64,000 nucleotides of DNA from Erythroxylum novogranatense. Lineage: Eukaryota > Streptophyta > Magnoliopsida > Malpighiales > Erythroxylaceae. The notes under the pieces are model-generated. The model saw nothing but the letters and a program-made list of their open reading frames with translations, was not told where the DNA came from and searched no databases. This document shows, one piece after another, positions 12,101 to 24,189 of the stretch (positions are counted from its first letter, which is position 1; each line of letters starts with the position of its first letter). Both the position numbers and the translations under genes were made by a program. Where the stretch lies: positions 76,533,887 through 76,597,886 of the forward strand of contig CM057225.1 of assembly GCA_029891385.1 (NCBI GenBank), read 5' to 3'.

Positions 12101-12397
12101 ATTCTTTGACTACCCTTTCTCAAAAACAGTATGGGTTCACTGCCTCACCCACTTCCATCTCAACTTTCCACAACAGATCAACCTCCAGACCATGCCCACT
12201 TGGTTAAATCAACCCCAAAATTTCAGAACCAGTAATCCCAATATCTTTCCAATCATCCTTTCAGTTGTTGTTTATTCTCTTTGGAAAGAAAGAAATGCTA
12301 GGATCTTTAAAGATGAAGCTTTGGAGGTGGAGGGATTTAAATCCAGAGTGATCACCCAAGTCAAGGAGCAACTCAGTGCAAACAGCGAGGGAAGGTA
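9117..12397 (+). pseudogene. LINE-1: 5'-truncated L1-type ORF2 (endonuclease, RT, zinc-binding region)
   Basis: L1-type ORF2 encodes an APE-like endonuclease and a reverse transcriptase. Translation from 9117 enters mid-endonuclease; NISDHSPTVV, the conserved SDH motif near its end, is at about 9555-9585. RT sequence follows: KALGPVGFNGYFF near 10260, GLRQGDPL near 10750, and the catalytic loop read as LLFANDQMLF near 10890 instead of the usual FADD. The segment between LLAQE and NIHWEF (about 10585-10605) is short, so RT motif A appears deleted. A zinc-binding and C-terminal region with SLWKERNARIF lies at 11997-12397. Several stops and shifts make it dead. Its 5' part was probably removed by the LTR element ending at 9116. 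Confidence 0.85.
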
Positions 12398-12842
12398 AAG
12401 ATAGAAGTGTTTTTAGTAACTAACAACAAATATGTAGTTTCTATTTTAGGTATGCAAAAGGAAATATTGGAGAATACAGGCTAAAGATGCTCAACCTGAG
12501 GCAACCTAATCCAGATCAGTAAAGAAAAGAGTAGGAGGCCATCAAATTTCCATAAAACATCAAGATCAATTAGCAACATATCAATAGTCACACTCTTGGA
12601 AGGAACTCAATTAAACACGGACATGGAGCAGCAGCAGCAAGTTGAAGGTCTGATCAGAAGAGAAAGGGAGAGACTTCAGTGGGTAATGAACAAGAGAGGT
12701 TTCCTACTCACTGCTGTTTGTAGTCATTTAGGCAATGTACAAAATAGTTGTATATAATTGGAGGAGTTGTGTGAGTTTATTGACACTTCTGGAAAGGTTT
12801 TCCAATTATAAACAGAATGGGATACGGTTGAGTGGTTTAGAA
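12398..12842 (+). other. Unassigned sequence downstream of LINE-1
   Basis: About 445 bp without a recognisable gene. It could be the LINE-1 3' region or its old insertion site. It contains a short CAGCAGCAGCAG run near 12627. The last five bases, TAGAA, resemble the five bases after the neighbouring solo LTR (CAGAA). Confidence 0.4.
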
Positions 12843-15800
12843 TATAGCGCGCCCGTACCGTAGGGTACACATCGGGACGCTCAGGGTCATTTCGGTACGT
12901 ATCATACGATAAGGGCGAGCTACTATCGATCACTATATTCACTTCATATGGCATCATATCATTATTCACTTATAAAGCATCAACAGAAAATCACAATATT
13001 TTAAAAACCCAACTTTTTCCTCATTTCATTGCACAAAACCGAAAGCCTACATTATGTCTTGCAACATTCCTTACATGAACATCATTATAGCCTAATACAA
13101 AAGTGCTACATGAAGGATGAAATACACAAAATCTATCTAGTCTGTCCAAAATTCCAGTTGATTGACCTTTGAGCCATGAATTCTCTTGCCAAATCACAAT
13201 CTACATGACTGGTAGAGCTTCTCAGTAGCTAGGGTAATCTTTTGGTCCTGAAAAGACAACGTTGCGATTTTGGTGAGTTTTGCGAACTCAATGAGGTAAC
13301 CATCATCGATGGTTCACTCAATTTATGCAACACAACAATTCATATAACATATCATTCAAACTTAGCATAATGAACACATATCATATTTATATTTAAGAGG
13401 AAATCAATTTGGCATTTCAAACAATCCACATACTTGTTAAAAATGCATATGAAATGCTCATGAGACTCTTTTCCAATTGTTACGTTGTTATGACTGAGTG
13501 CCTAACTTTCTTGTATTCATTTTGGATACCGGGCTCATTACTAACTTTCCCTTATCCGATGAGGATACAGGGCTCATTTTATATAGTAAACCTTAGGCTC
13601 TTAATCACTTTCTGAGCTCGATGCTCCTTTTCATAATTTGAGCTTTAAGCTCTGATCGGTGGCTACCCTGGTCATAACTTCCATTATCTGATTGTACATT
13701 TATGTATGTAATCCATCTATCACAATCAATCATATTATGAAGCACATAGTTCATCACATTCACATTCAAGCAGCACTTCAATATCCCATCCCAATATCAC
13801 AGTCATCGGACCTTCATTGTTCGGAATCAACAATCAAAACACATTCATTCAATCATTTATAACAGAATTTAAGCAAACAAGTAATTAAGTGAGACCATGT
13901 AGGTTACTCACTAGGTGCTCCTGAAGCTAATGCTAGGAAGTTCCGATAATGTCTGGAGGTTGAAGTTCTATTTGCTCCTCTATAACAAATAACATACACA
14001 TATATCACAATTTGTACAATCATAAGAGTTTAATAATGCACATGAATGGAATGAAATATGTACAATGCACGTTCAAGACAATCCCGGGTATCTTACCATC
14101 AATTTATCACAAAATCATCCTCATATCAAAACTCATCTAATTATAATTTATACTTAGGTTTATTCCTCCCTAAAACCATTAAAATCTCAATTCCTTTCTT
14201 ATTGAATCACTTCAGATTTTTCCATGACACACTTTCAGGTCTACTATTTACGTTCAATTAGAAGGTGAAACTGAAGTAATTTGGTCATACTCTCTTCTAG
14301 ATTAGTGTTCCTCTATGTCTTATGTTTCTATTAACACCAAAATCACTCAATTTGGTTCAGTATTTTGGAGGATATACCTCAAATATTTTTGGACTGCTCT
14401 CATCCAAAATAGTAGACTATACACAACTTCCAGCCATAAATTGAACATCTTAGAGACTGAATCACAATTCTAATTTTTCATATTATTTGTATCTTTAATT
14501 CTCTAGTTTACTCCAAATCAAAAATCATCTCATTTGGAATCCTACAGATCCAAATATAATCAAAATACTGAAGTGTGTTCAATAATATATTCCTATCCAC
14601 ACTATTCCAACAGATTCCCACACTTTCATTTGATCAAAATTTTTCAAATCAATTCAAAATGATAAATTTTGTTGAGAGATATAATAATGTGTTAGAAATC
14701 TATTGGTTCAAGAATCAATTCATTTGGATGTCTAGACAAGAAGTTATAGTCGAAAGAAGCAAGATGATTCAGCTTGCATAATGCTTTCGGGTATACAGTA
14801 AGTCACAACCACTATTGGAGAGCACAGTGACTTGATGTGACAAATAAACATGAGTCTTGCAATTAACTCATGGGTGTGAGAGAGGAAAGTCACAGGGTTG
14901 CAGGAGTCATAGGCGTGCAAGGAACATGGGTGTGCAAGAATCGTGGGTGTGACAAATAAAGACAAAAACTGGGTGAGAGCACTAGTCAGACCTGTCCCAC
15001 GTTTATTACTCAATCTCTCTCAATTCATTTTATATGGCTATAATTTTTGGTGGAGAGGTATAGAAATGTCTTATGAGTCTAATGGTTTAAGTCTCATGTT
15101 ATTTGGAGGTCGGACGAAGAAGATATAGCCAAAAATACGTTGGATGTTCATCATCCCTCAAATGCACAATAGCGACCTTCTCCTATGAATCACCAAAGTC
15201 ACGACGGTGCAAATCCAATATCCTCAAAAAGCCATATTTTCACTATACCTTAAGGTTACCGTCTTGCTTATACATGATGGTGCAATTCTCCTAAATCCTC
15301 AATAAGCACGACGGTACAATTCCATTTCTTCTCCACTAAAATCTCAACTTTTAAACTCCATAACTTTTGATCCAGAACTCCAAAATTTACAAAATTTATA
15401 TCAATGGAAAGCTAAAAGAGAGATCTACAAATTTTAAGAAGACAATTTTGTCCAAATCTATCTATATCAATACAGTTTATACATGGAAGTTTCAGATCAA
15501 AATTTTAACTCTCTTAACTATTCATTCCCAGTAACTTCTCAGATGATTTCCATTCACTAAAATCCAATACTTCAATTTTTATTTCTAATCTTTCTACTCC
15601 ATTTTATTAAACTCACTCACCATAAATTCATACTACTCCTAAATATGCAAGTTTAATCGAATCCTCAAAATCATCAAAAAAACAAATATCAGTAGTTGAA
15701 CTCTTCATGTTTTGTATTTTCAACTTTTATACACATTCTCTTCAACTTTCATTTATACACTCATTATCATCTCATACCATCATTTTACAACTACTCTTCA

Positions 15801-16924
15801 CCTTTAAAAAAATCATTTTCTTGATCATCTCTAAGGAACTCACCTACTCACGTACACAAACACACACACACACACACACATATATATACATGCATAGTGA
15901 ATAAAAAACAGAGCATATCAGCATATCACCTTTTTATACTATAGTTTTCTACACTAATCCCATACACCATTTCATTTCTATTTCAAACTCCAAAAATCAT
16001 TTCTACATCACCTGATCACTAATAATCCATCAAATACTACATAACACTATATCCATAGTTTCCCATCCTATTTACACAGTGTTCATGAATATACAGGTAA
16101 ATGCCATGTTCATGCAACTGACAGTAAATTCATCAAATTTATTTCATAAATCCACAACTCTAAAAAATTTACTCAATAGTTACTTGATAAAAACTCCAAG
16201 ATCTACAACTATTCCAAAGCCCTAAACTTCATGCAGATTGACATATTCCACTGCATAATATGACCAGCTTCTGGTTTTTCTTAGAGTAGAAGACACGATT
16301 AGTAGTATGGAAGTGATATGGGATATGGAAAAATAAAGAAAACTCTTGGAAGATATTTGATGAAAAACTCCATGTATTAGGAGGAAATTTGAAGAAGGTG
16401 ACTACGAAATAATAGTTAGATAGAGATAACTAAGTCCTTTTTAACTCTCTCAGATCATAACTCACTTTCAGACAAAACTATAAAGGAAACTTACTAAGTT
16501 AGTGACACTTGTCACTTTCCTAATGTCTAAGCTCTAACTAAGTTCCTTTTGAACTAATTTCTTTAACTCTCATCTTTACAATCTAATTATCTCCAATATT
16601 CTTTTGATTCCTTTTTCCTATTTTTTTCAAAAAAATTTGAAAATTATTCCTAAATTCACCAAAATTCAAAAATACGACAATTCCACTAACCCATAAAATT
16701 TCCAATAAAATAAATTTCAAAATTCTCGAATATAACATAACTCAATCTAGTTATACCCGAAATTATCTATGAATGCATGTACAATGATTTTCATTTGCAA
16801 AATTTTACTATTCATGTGCATGTGTATGCCATATTATGCATGAGCATAAAAAATGCATTTCTAATCTCTCATTAATCAGTCATGTTTACTATTCTAACCT
16901 CACCACGGGTAATGGAATGTTACA
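12843..16924 (-). mobile_element. Solo LTR, minus strand, gypsy chromovirus-like (about 4.1 kb)
   Basis: On the minus strand it starts TGTAACATTCCATTACC at 16924, like the LTR starts at 17092 and 34686. It ends at 12843 with a degraded form of the GGGGCGCTACA end seen at 29990. Flanking pentamers are TAGAA (12838-12842) and CAGAA (16925-16929), one mismatch apart. It encodes no retroelement protein, so it is most simply a solo LTR left by recombination. It contains a donor-like box (13906-13911), a GAGTT/AACTC palindrome (13275-13289), an acceptor-like tract (ends 13248) and a CA/TA microsatellite. Confidence 0.7.
15857..15892. repeat. CA/TA microsatellite in the solo LTR
   Basis: An alternating CACACA run, interrupted early by AAA, passes directly into TATATATA. 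Confidence 0.85.
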
Positions 16925-17091
16925 CAGAAGGACTTGTAACAATCTTTCAAGCAAAGTAGACTACAATGAAGGCAGGGTTCAAACCTTTGAACCATGGGAA
17001 GGAAAAGCCAAGGGAGTGCAAAAAACAGAAATGCAAGGTTGAAAAGGTAGGTAATAAGGTATGGAACTATATCTAGTGAGAAGACAATACT
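16925..17091. other. Short unique stretch between two LTR insertions
   Basis: Host or LINE-1-derived sequence left between the solo LTR and the big composite. The last five bases, ATACT (17087-17091), are the left TSD of the composite. The sequence presumably continues at 40639. Confidence 0.55.
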
Positions 17092-18059
17092 TGTAACATC
17101 CCATCATCGATGGGAAGGGTAAATTGGTCATTTGGGACGAGCTAGGAGTTTAGAATACATATTTTGATATGCTCATACATTTGGCTTCTATATATATAGA
17201 GGAATGATATATTTTGCACATGCACATATTGTACAAGCATTCATGACATTTCCCGGTTTATGTGTTTAAATGTGATATGTTTTGTGAATTATGGGATATT
17301 TGTGTTTGAAAATCTGAATTGGAATGCTTTAGGAGTATTTTTCAGTTGTTAGTGACTCTTAGAAATTTTTCTGGAAATTTTGGAAGAAAATGTCCGGACC
17401 GGAGAATTTTTTAAGTTACGGACTGATTGACTTTATAGTACTGGAATAACTGTTCAATGGCAATGGGAAAATTAGATACATAATTTTAGGAATGAAAATG
17501 TTGAACTATTGGAATTTGGGGACAACTTGGACTAGAAATGAATTTGAAAAGAGAAAGAACTTTAAGTATGTTTGAGGAAAAGACTAGTGACAAGTGTCTT
17601 AGGTTTAAAGGTTACAAATAACCTAAGTATCTTGAGTTTTCCGATACACTCTTTGGGAAGATACAAAAAAATCACTTGAAAAACAAAACATTTCCTCCTT
17701 TTAGGGCATTTCTTCTCCTTCCTTCCTTGGTTCATGAATCACCCTCTCTACAAGACCATTTGTTCTCCACTTGCTTGCTTCTTCTTCCTTGTATAAGACC
17801 AACTAAAACCTTGTGATGATGAAGATTTGTGAGAGTTTAAGAGATGGTCGTCGGCGTTGGTGAAGATAGAGAGTTAGGGGAGTTTTTGAAGATTTGAAGA
17901 GTTGAAAGCTTGTGTAGGTAAGGAAATTACTTTTATGTTCTTCATTTAAGAGTTAGAAGCATTATGGTCTCAATTGTGAAAGATTGTGGTAGTTTAGAAT
18001 GAGTTATGGCTGAAAGTTGGAAAAGAGAAGATGAAAAAAAAATGTAGAAGAAGAAGAGT

Positions 18060-18210
18060 CTAGATCGCACGTCGCGGCATAGCGGCGAGAAATAATGTTC
18101 TCGCCGCGGCATGTACGAGGACCCTCCCCGCGGCGAGCTACTTTCGTACGCCGCGGTGAGCTGCTTCATGTCGCCGTGGCGAGCGTCTGTTAGCCGCGAC
18201 GAACCCTTGT
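18060..18210. repeat. GC-rich island with repeated CCGCGGC motifs
   Basis: Within AT-rich LTR sequence, about 150 bp is dense in CpG, with GCCGCGGC-type palindromic words recurring roughly every 20-40 bp and GAGC spacers. The equivalent in the 3' LTR is at 35650-35815. Confidence 0.7.
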
Positions 18211-18622
18211 TTTTCTGAACTGATATATGTTAGTATTTCAGACATAACTGATAATGTAGACCTCCAAATGATGTGATTTTTGATTCATTGTAAAATAGAG
18301 ATAGAGGTCTACAATTGATGTGAAGAAAGAAAGTTTGAATTCAGGTGTTTAGAACCTCAAATATTGAATCAAAGTTGAGTATAGATTTCTATTTCAACCT
18401 AAGGATAGTTTCATGAGATTTGGAGTATAACTTTGGGGCTTCTGAAACAAATTCAATGTTTTTGGGGTTCTAGAAACATAGTACAATGGGTGAATTTGAT
18501 CTAGTTTGAAATGACAGTTGGTTTTGAGGTTTTTCTTTAGAATGTTTTAGTGTAGTATAATATGGTAAATTGGGCAGAAACTTTGAAATGAAACTTATGG
18601 AGTTTCCATGATCTTCTACTGA

Positions 18623-19555
18623 TTTTTTTTTTTGAAAGGTAAAGGAAATATCCATTAATCATATAAATGAGATAAACAAGGTGGGATAGATACCCAAACT
18701 TTCAAATGAGAAAAATTGCAAGACACTCGAGCAAGTTCATGAGCTCCCACATTTCCTCGTCGATTAATCCAAACAAAAAAAATATTAGAATTACTTTTCA
18801 ACATTAATTGGCAATCCTTAATAATTCCTCCAAACTCTGAATGATCTTCTTGGTGTGATTTTATGGCAAGCACTACAAGTTGAGAGTTAGTAAAGATACT
18901 CCCCAAGTGTTGCATGTTGTTTACCGTCCAAAGAAGAGCCTGTCGAACCGCCAAGGCCTCCGTCATTAACGCTGAATGTAGTCCATCAAACAAACCAGAA
19001 ATTGCCTGTTAAAAGTGACCTTCAAGACTCTCTATGATAAAGCCAAACCCCGATGTGCCCATACTCTGAAATCTTGCCCCGTCGACGAAAATATGCCATT
19101 CATCTAAGCTATCTGTTGCACTTTGTCTTCATCCAGCAATTATAAAACGAGTGACTGCTGGGCCTCTATTCCCGCTGGAGGACAAAAGTTGTTGCCTCTA
19201 TTTTTTTTCTTGCACCAAATTCCAGTGCTATAGTAGATCCATTGCAAGTTGCCAAGTTCTCATCGCTGTAGGGACTTGGGCTTGCCATAAGTGTTGGTTT
19301 CTTCCCTCCCATATCTTCCATGCTATGGTCATAAATTTTGTGATGTTGGCTCCATTGTTTGCCTTCAGTACCTGCAAGAAAAACTCCCTAAAAGGAGGAG
19401 TTGGGTTAGCGATCAAATGTTTCATATTTGGACAATTGGGTGAAAAGTTAGGTTTTGTCATAGGAAAAAGGGAATTGTGGAATAGTGCCGGGAATGTCAC
19501 GAACATGCATTGTACACTTTTGAATTTCTACATGTGCATTATTGAATCTTTCTAA
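18623..19555 (-). pseudogene. LINE-3 tail captured in the 5' LTR (RNase H and upstream region, antisense)
   Basis: On the minus strand a LINE 3' end is readable: a zinc-binding/connection region (19506-19180, with IWEGRNQHLW), then an RNase H domain (about 19120-18655). The RNase H shows FVDGA, TEALAVRQALLW, an IFTNSQLVV motif where a catalytic Asp is expected, and WINRRGNVGAHELA. It ends in an A tail, seen on the plus strand as a T run at 18623-18633. A few stops lie between the two blocks. The same fragment occupies the same position in the 3' LTR, so the LTR carried it before this copy integrated. The upstream limit is approximate. Confidence 0.8.
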
Positions 19556-19984
19556 ATGTGCATTTGGTAATGTGTAATTATTTTGATTGTTATAGAGGCA
19601 CAGTTGGAACATCATTCTATGGACGTTGCTGGGACTTCCAGGCAGTAGCTCAGAAGTTATAGGTGAGTAACTTAGACGGTTCCTCAATCTTTAATTGTTT
19701 AAAGTTCTGCACTTATAATTCTGTGGAGAATAATGGTGGGCTTGTGTGAATTGTGTATGACTGGAATTCCGGACCGAAGGTCCGAAGGATTGGGAGTTAT
19801 GACATAGAAGTGTAATTGTCTGAGAATGTGAAACTTTCTTGTTTTTACTGTGATACATTATGAATGTGAGTTTAATGTGAAAAGTTGTGAACTACTTGAT
19901 TGAATGTGATAAATTGGGTAATTGAAATGTGATATTGCTAAATTGCGACTTATGTATTCTATGCATGATCAGTTAATAACAGTT

Positions 19985-20104
19985 GTGACCAGAGCAGCCA
20001 CCGAGAGTTACAAGCTCAATGTTTAATGCGCCCGTAATGGGACAGTTCAGAGCTACAAGCTCAACGTTTAATGCACCCGTAAAGGAACAGTTCAGAGCCT
20101 CAGG
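19985..20104 (+). repeat. 46-bp tandem units with a short hairpin, 5' LTR
   Basis: Two units, each made of a GAGCTACAAGCTC-type hairpin (5-bp arms), then TTTAATGC-CCCGTAA and GGGACAGTTC or GGAACAGTTC, precede a third. The third unit was split by the copia insertion and resumes at 29325. The uninterrupted array in the 3' LTR is at 39868-40012. Confidence 0.75.
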
Positions 20105-21009
20105 TGTTAAGTCAAAATGACTTTACATAAAAATGATTTTGATGTATAACAAACATAGTGAGATCAAATACAAGAAAAACAAAACATCATACAGACGATA
20201 TGCATTTAATTCGAGATGTATAAAGATGACGATATGAGGAAGTTGACATGACTAAGTTTAAAAAGTCAACACAGACGCAGATGACATAAGACAATAAAAG
20301 ACGCAAACGCAAATGTAGATATAGACGCAGAAACAAAAGCAGACGCAGACGCAGACGCAGAAAAGAAACAGATGCAAGAGTCGATTCGAAAGAAGTTACG
20401 TAACTCAACTGATTAACCATTTCTTTAAAGATTCAAGATTCAAGAATCAAGAAGCAGTTAGAGACGAAGGCTATAAATACAAGTCGAAGTCGAAAACTAA
20501 AGTGCTTGTTGTTTTGAGAAAAATTACACAAAGTGAAAAAGCGATTAAGTGCGAATTAGCTGAACGCTATCCTTCTGTAACAGAGTGTTCAAATATTTTC
20601 TGAAAAGAAAAGTAGTACAGATAGCCTGCAGAGGCTAAGTGTGAAAGAATACTGGTTGTAGAGACCTGAAGAGGCTCGTGAAAGAATACTGTAATGTTTG
20701 AAGAGATAGTGAAATCTCATAAGAAACTCTGAGGACTGGACGTAGCCCACGGTTTGGGGTGAACCAAGATAAATCTGCGTGTCTACTACTCTCACTCTCT
20801 ATCTCACTTTTAGTTTCAAAGTTGATCTTTATTTACTATTCATATACTTAGCATTGAAAAGTTTGATTAATCAGGATTAATAAGAATTACAGAAAGAATC
20901 TTAACTCTAACAAGTAATTCTAAAAGATATTCAAAGGGAATACACAATTCAATCCCCTTCTCGCATTCTATTGTGTTTTAAGTGTCAGATTAACGTGTGA
21001 TTCACTTCA
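20105..21009 (+). repeat. 5' LTR of the Sirevirus-like element
   Basis: It runs from TGTTAAGTC to CACTTCA and is repeated at 28421-29319. It includes GACGCA hexamer repeats (about 20270-20363). Compared with the 3' LTR it differs by many one- to several-base indels, although long blocks are identical. Confidence 0.85.
20270..20363. repeat. GACGCA hexamer repeats
   Basis: Perfect and near-perfect GACGCA units (for example four in a row near 20341) occur in the 5' LTR. A differently arranged copy lies at about 28570-28680 in the 3' LTR. Confidence 0.75.
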
Positions 21010-21011
21010 AT

Positions 21012-21023
21012 TGGTATCGAGCC
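21012..21023 (+). promoter_or_regulatory. Primer-binding site of the Sirevirus-like element
   Basis: TGGTATCGAGCC starts two bases after the 5' LTR end. It resembles the initiator tRNA-Met site TGGTATCAGAGC but lacks one A. Confidence 0.7.
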
Positions 21024-21077
21024 TGGTATCCAAGAATCACTTTGGCGAAGTGTGGATTAAAGATAATGGCGAGTCAC

Positions 21078-22200
21078 ATGTATACATCATTGAAGGAGCC
21101 TCACTCACTAGACCTCCAAAGATTCAATGGAGAAGACTATCATTACTGGAAAGATAGGATGTGGTTATTCATCGAATCTACACATGTAGACCTTTGGGAC
21201 GTAATAAAGAACGGACCCTATATACCTGTAGATGACGAAGGTAGTTCTATTCCATGAAGCGATGGACGGTGATCGTAAAGCAAGAATACAAGCAATTCAA
21301 AGGCGAAATTTTTCTTAACGTGTGCCCTAAGTAGAAGCGAGTACGACAAAGTGCATGGTTGCGACAAAGAAAAGAAATGTGGGACACATTGTCCATTGCT
21401 CATGAAGGCACAAGTCAAGTTAAGGAATCCAAGATAAGTATTCTTGTACATCAATATGAACTTTTCAGATGGAAGATGAAGAATCTATTGATCAAATGTT
21501 TGGAAGATTTCAAACAATTATCAATGGATTGAAAGCTCTTGGAAGGACATACAATAATCAAGATCACGCTCTCAAGATTCTAAGAAGTCTTCCCAAGAGA
21601 TGGAGACCAAAAGTTAAGGCAAGGTAAGAAGCCAAAGACTTGAGCATATTAAAGCTAGATGAGTTCTTGGGATCCTTAAAGATTCATGAAGTTGAACTCA
21701 ACGTCAAGATAAGCCCAAGCGAGAGAAGTCAATAGCATCAAGGCGTGACAAAAGAATCATAAGACTCGAGAGAAGGAGGAAGTCATCAAAAGCATTGAAA
21801 ATGAAGAATCAAGGGATGACAACTCCACCAATCGATTCGAATCGAGTGATGAAGATGACGAATTATCTTTCATTTCCGTAAAGATAAGACGATGTGGAAG
21901 AAGAAGCCCGTATAACCGGACATTCAAAAGAATGGAAAAGATGAAGCTAAGCCGTAAAAGTCTTCTATCATTTGTTACGAGTGCAATCAGCCGACACTAC
22001 AAGTCCAATGCCCTACTCTCAAGAAGAAACCCAAGAAGAGTAGAGAAGGCAAGAAAAGCATGATGGCAACATGGAGGACCTAGATTCATCTGAATCGAAT
22101 CTGAGCTCCGAGTCATCGTAACATGCAAACATTTGCCTAATGGCCGAGGAAGATAGTGATGAGGAGGTAAAATCCGACTACTTAAAATTTGCATGATGCA
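21078..22200 (+). pseudogene. copia gag (Sirevirus-like)
   Basis: Gag forms the cytoplasmic particle that packages element RNA. The frame opening at 21078 reads LQRFNGEDYHYWKDRMWLF, a typical copia Gag N-terminal motif, and stops at 21257. A second frame from about 21470 reads DQMFGRFQTIINGLKALG then ALKILRSLPKRW, the conserved UBN2-type Gag core. A degraded CCHC knuckle (CYECNQP, with the His lost) lies near 21975-22010. At least two stops and several shifts separate the pieces. Confidence 0.8.
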
Positions 22201-22353
22201 TATTCGAATCATAGAAGATTCTCATGCTATTTTGAAACAAGACAAGCCGTTGAAGAAAAAGTATGCAGAGAATATTAAAATACTAAGAAAATAGAGAGAG
22301 AAAATATTTGCTTAAAAAGGAGTTAGAGTTAAAAGGAAACTTGTAGATGATCG

Positions 22354-24000
22354 ATGAGATTAATCAACTCAAACCGAGGATCAAGAATCTATCACCGATC
22401 TAGTTACTTTCACAGAGAGTACAAAAAAATGAATGATATGTTAGGAAAATGTAGACATCCTAGTGATAAGACTGGACTAGGGTTTACTGGAAACAATACT
22501 CAGTCTCGTAATAAATTTTTCTCTCAAAAAGGAAGAAATAGGATAAAATATTTTAATCAACGTCCGAGTAATATGCATCAAAGATCATATCATATGCATA
22601 CTACTAACCATAAAGGACCCAAGAAAATTTGGGTACCAAGAAATAAAATAGTTTCTCCTGCAGATAACCTTCCTTGGAAGATACGGCAAGCACCATTGGT
22701 ATTTAGACAAGGATGCTCATGACACATGACGGAAGAAGGTCTATGTTCCTAGACCTTCAAGATAAGAAGGAGGATCAAGAACTTTCGAGACAACCAGTGG
22801 GCAAAATCATTGGAATCGGAAAATAGGTAAAGATTCCTTTGCATGTATAAATAATGTACCGCTTGTTGATGGTCTAAAGCATAACTTGATTAGTGTGAGT
22901 CGGTTGTGTGATTCTCGGTTTTATAGTTACATTCAATCAAAATCTTTGTGAAGTCGAAACAAAGATGGGTCTATACTTTTCTCGCCAAGAGAAGAAACAA
23001 CCTTTACAAAATCAACTTAGAAGATTTTCAAAGTCAAAATATCTCATGTTTTCTATCTTACAAGAAGAAAGACTAATCTGCATAAAAAGCTAGGTCATGT
23101 CTCTTTAAAACATATTTCAAAATTGGTAAAACATGATTTGGTAAGAGGTTTACCAAAATAAGTTTTGACAAAGAATTTTTCTGTGAAAATTGTTTGAAAG
23201 GAAAACAAAGTTAAAACCTCTTTCTCTTCTAAAATTTTGTAACTTCTTCAAGACCTTTAGAACTATTACATATGGATTTGTTTGGTCCTACAAGGACATT
23301 AAGTCTTAGCGTAAAGAAATATGGACTTGTCATTGTTGATGATTTTACTCGATTTTGTTGGATATTGTTTTATCACACAAAGATGAGTCTTTTAAGTACT
23401 TTAGAACTCTATCCGTAAAGTTACGTAATGAAAAGGAATGTCTATAGCTAGTATCGGGAGTGATCATGGCGAGAGAATTTGAGAATGAGAAGTTTAGAGT
23501 TTTCTGAGGAGAATGGAATTTCCCACAACTTCTCGCCCCTAGAACTCCACAATGAATGGAGTTATTGGGAGAAAGAATAGGACGATTCAAGAGATGGCAA
23601 AGACTATGCTATGTGAGACTAATCTTCCTAAGTATTTCAAGGTAAGTCGTGAATACAAAGATGCTATATTCGAATAGGATCTTGTTGCGACCTATGTTGA
23701 AGAAAACTCCTTACGAGTTATGGAATGGAAGAAGACCAAGCATATCCTACTTTCATCCATTCGTGCAAATGTTCCATTACAATACGAGAGAGCTGTTGGA
23801 TAAATTCGATTCAAAGACCTATCCAGAATATTTCTAGGTTACTCATTATCGCCTAAGGCATTTCGAGTTTACAACCCGACTTCAAAGATCGTTGAAGAGA
23901 CGATCCATGTCAAATTTGATGATAGTTCTCAAACCCATAAGGAAGATGACATGGAGATTGAAGGTCCTTCAAAGAACCTAGATGATGCCTCGAAACTCCC
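22354..24000 (+). pseudogene. copia protease/GAG-pre-integrase/integrase region
   Basis: Integrase joins element cDNA to host DNA. Recognisable pieces are LVDGLKHNLISVSRLCD near 22865 (GAG-pre-integrase), LGHVSLKHISKLVKHDLV near 23092, the core phrase KYGLVIVDDFTRF near 23320, and KKTPYELWNGRRPSISYFHPF near 23703. LGYSLSPKAFRVYN follows near 23838. These are in the normal copia order before RT. The protease DSG site is not readable (22700-22740 region). Multiple shifts and stops make it non-functional. Confidence 0.8.
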
Positions 24001-24189
24001 TCGCCGACACTCATGAGAATAAGATTGAAGATATTCCGAAACTATAGAACTAAGACGAGATTGGAAGTATAAAAGTTCTCATCCGTAAGAGTTAATTATT
24101 GGTGAGACCTCAGAAGGAGTTAGGACAAGGTCCAAATTCAGACGAGAAGCTAATGTAGCTTTTATCTCTGAAGTAGAACCTAAGAAGGT

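Noticed and set aside
15103..15294. Small frames in the 13-16 kb region
   Set aside because: They lie in a solo LTR, are short, and show no conserved motif.
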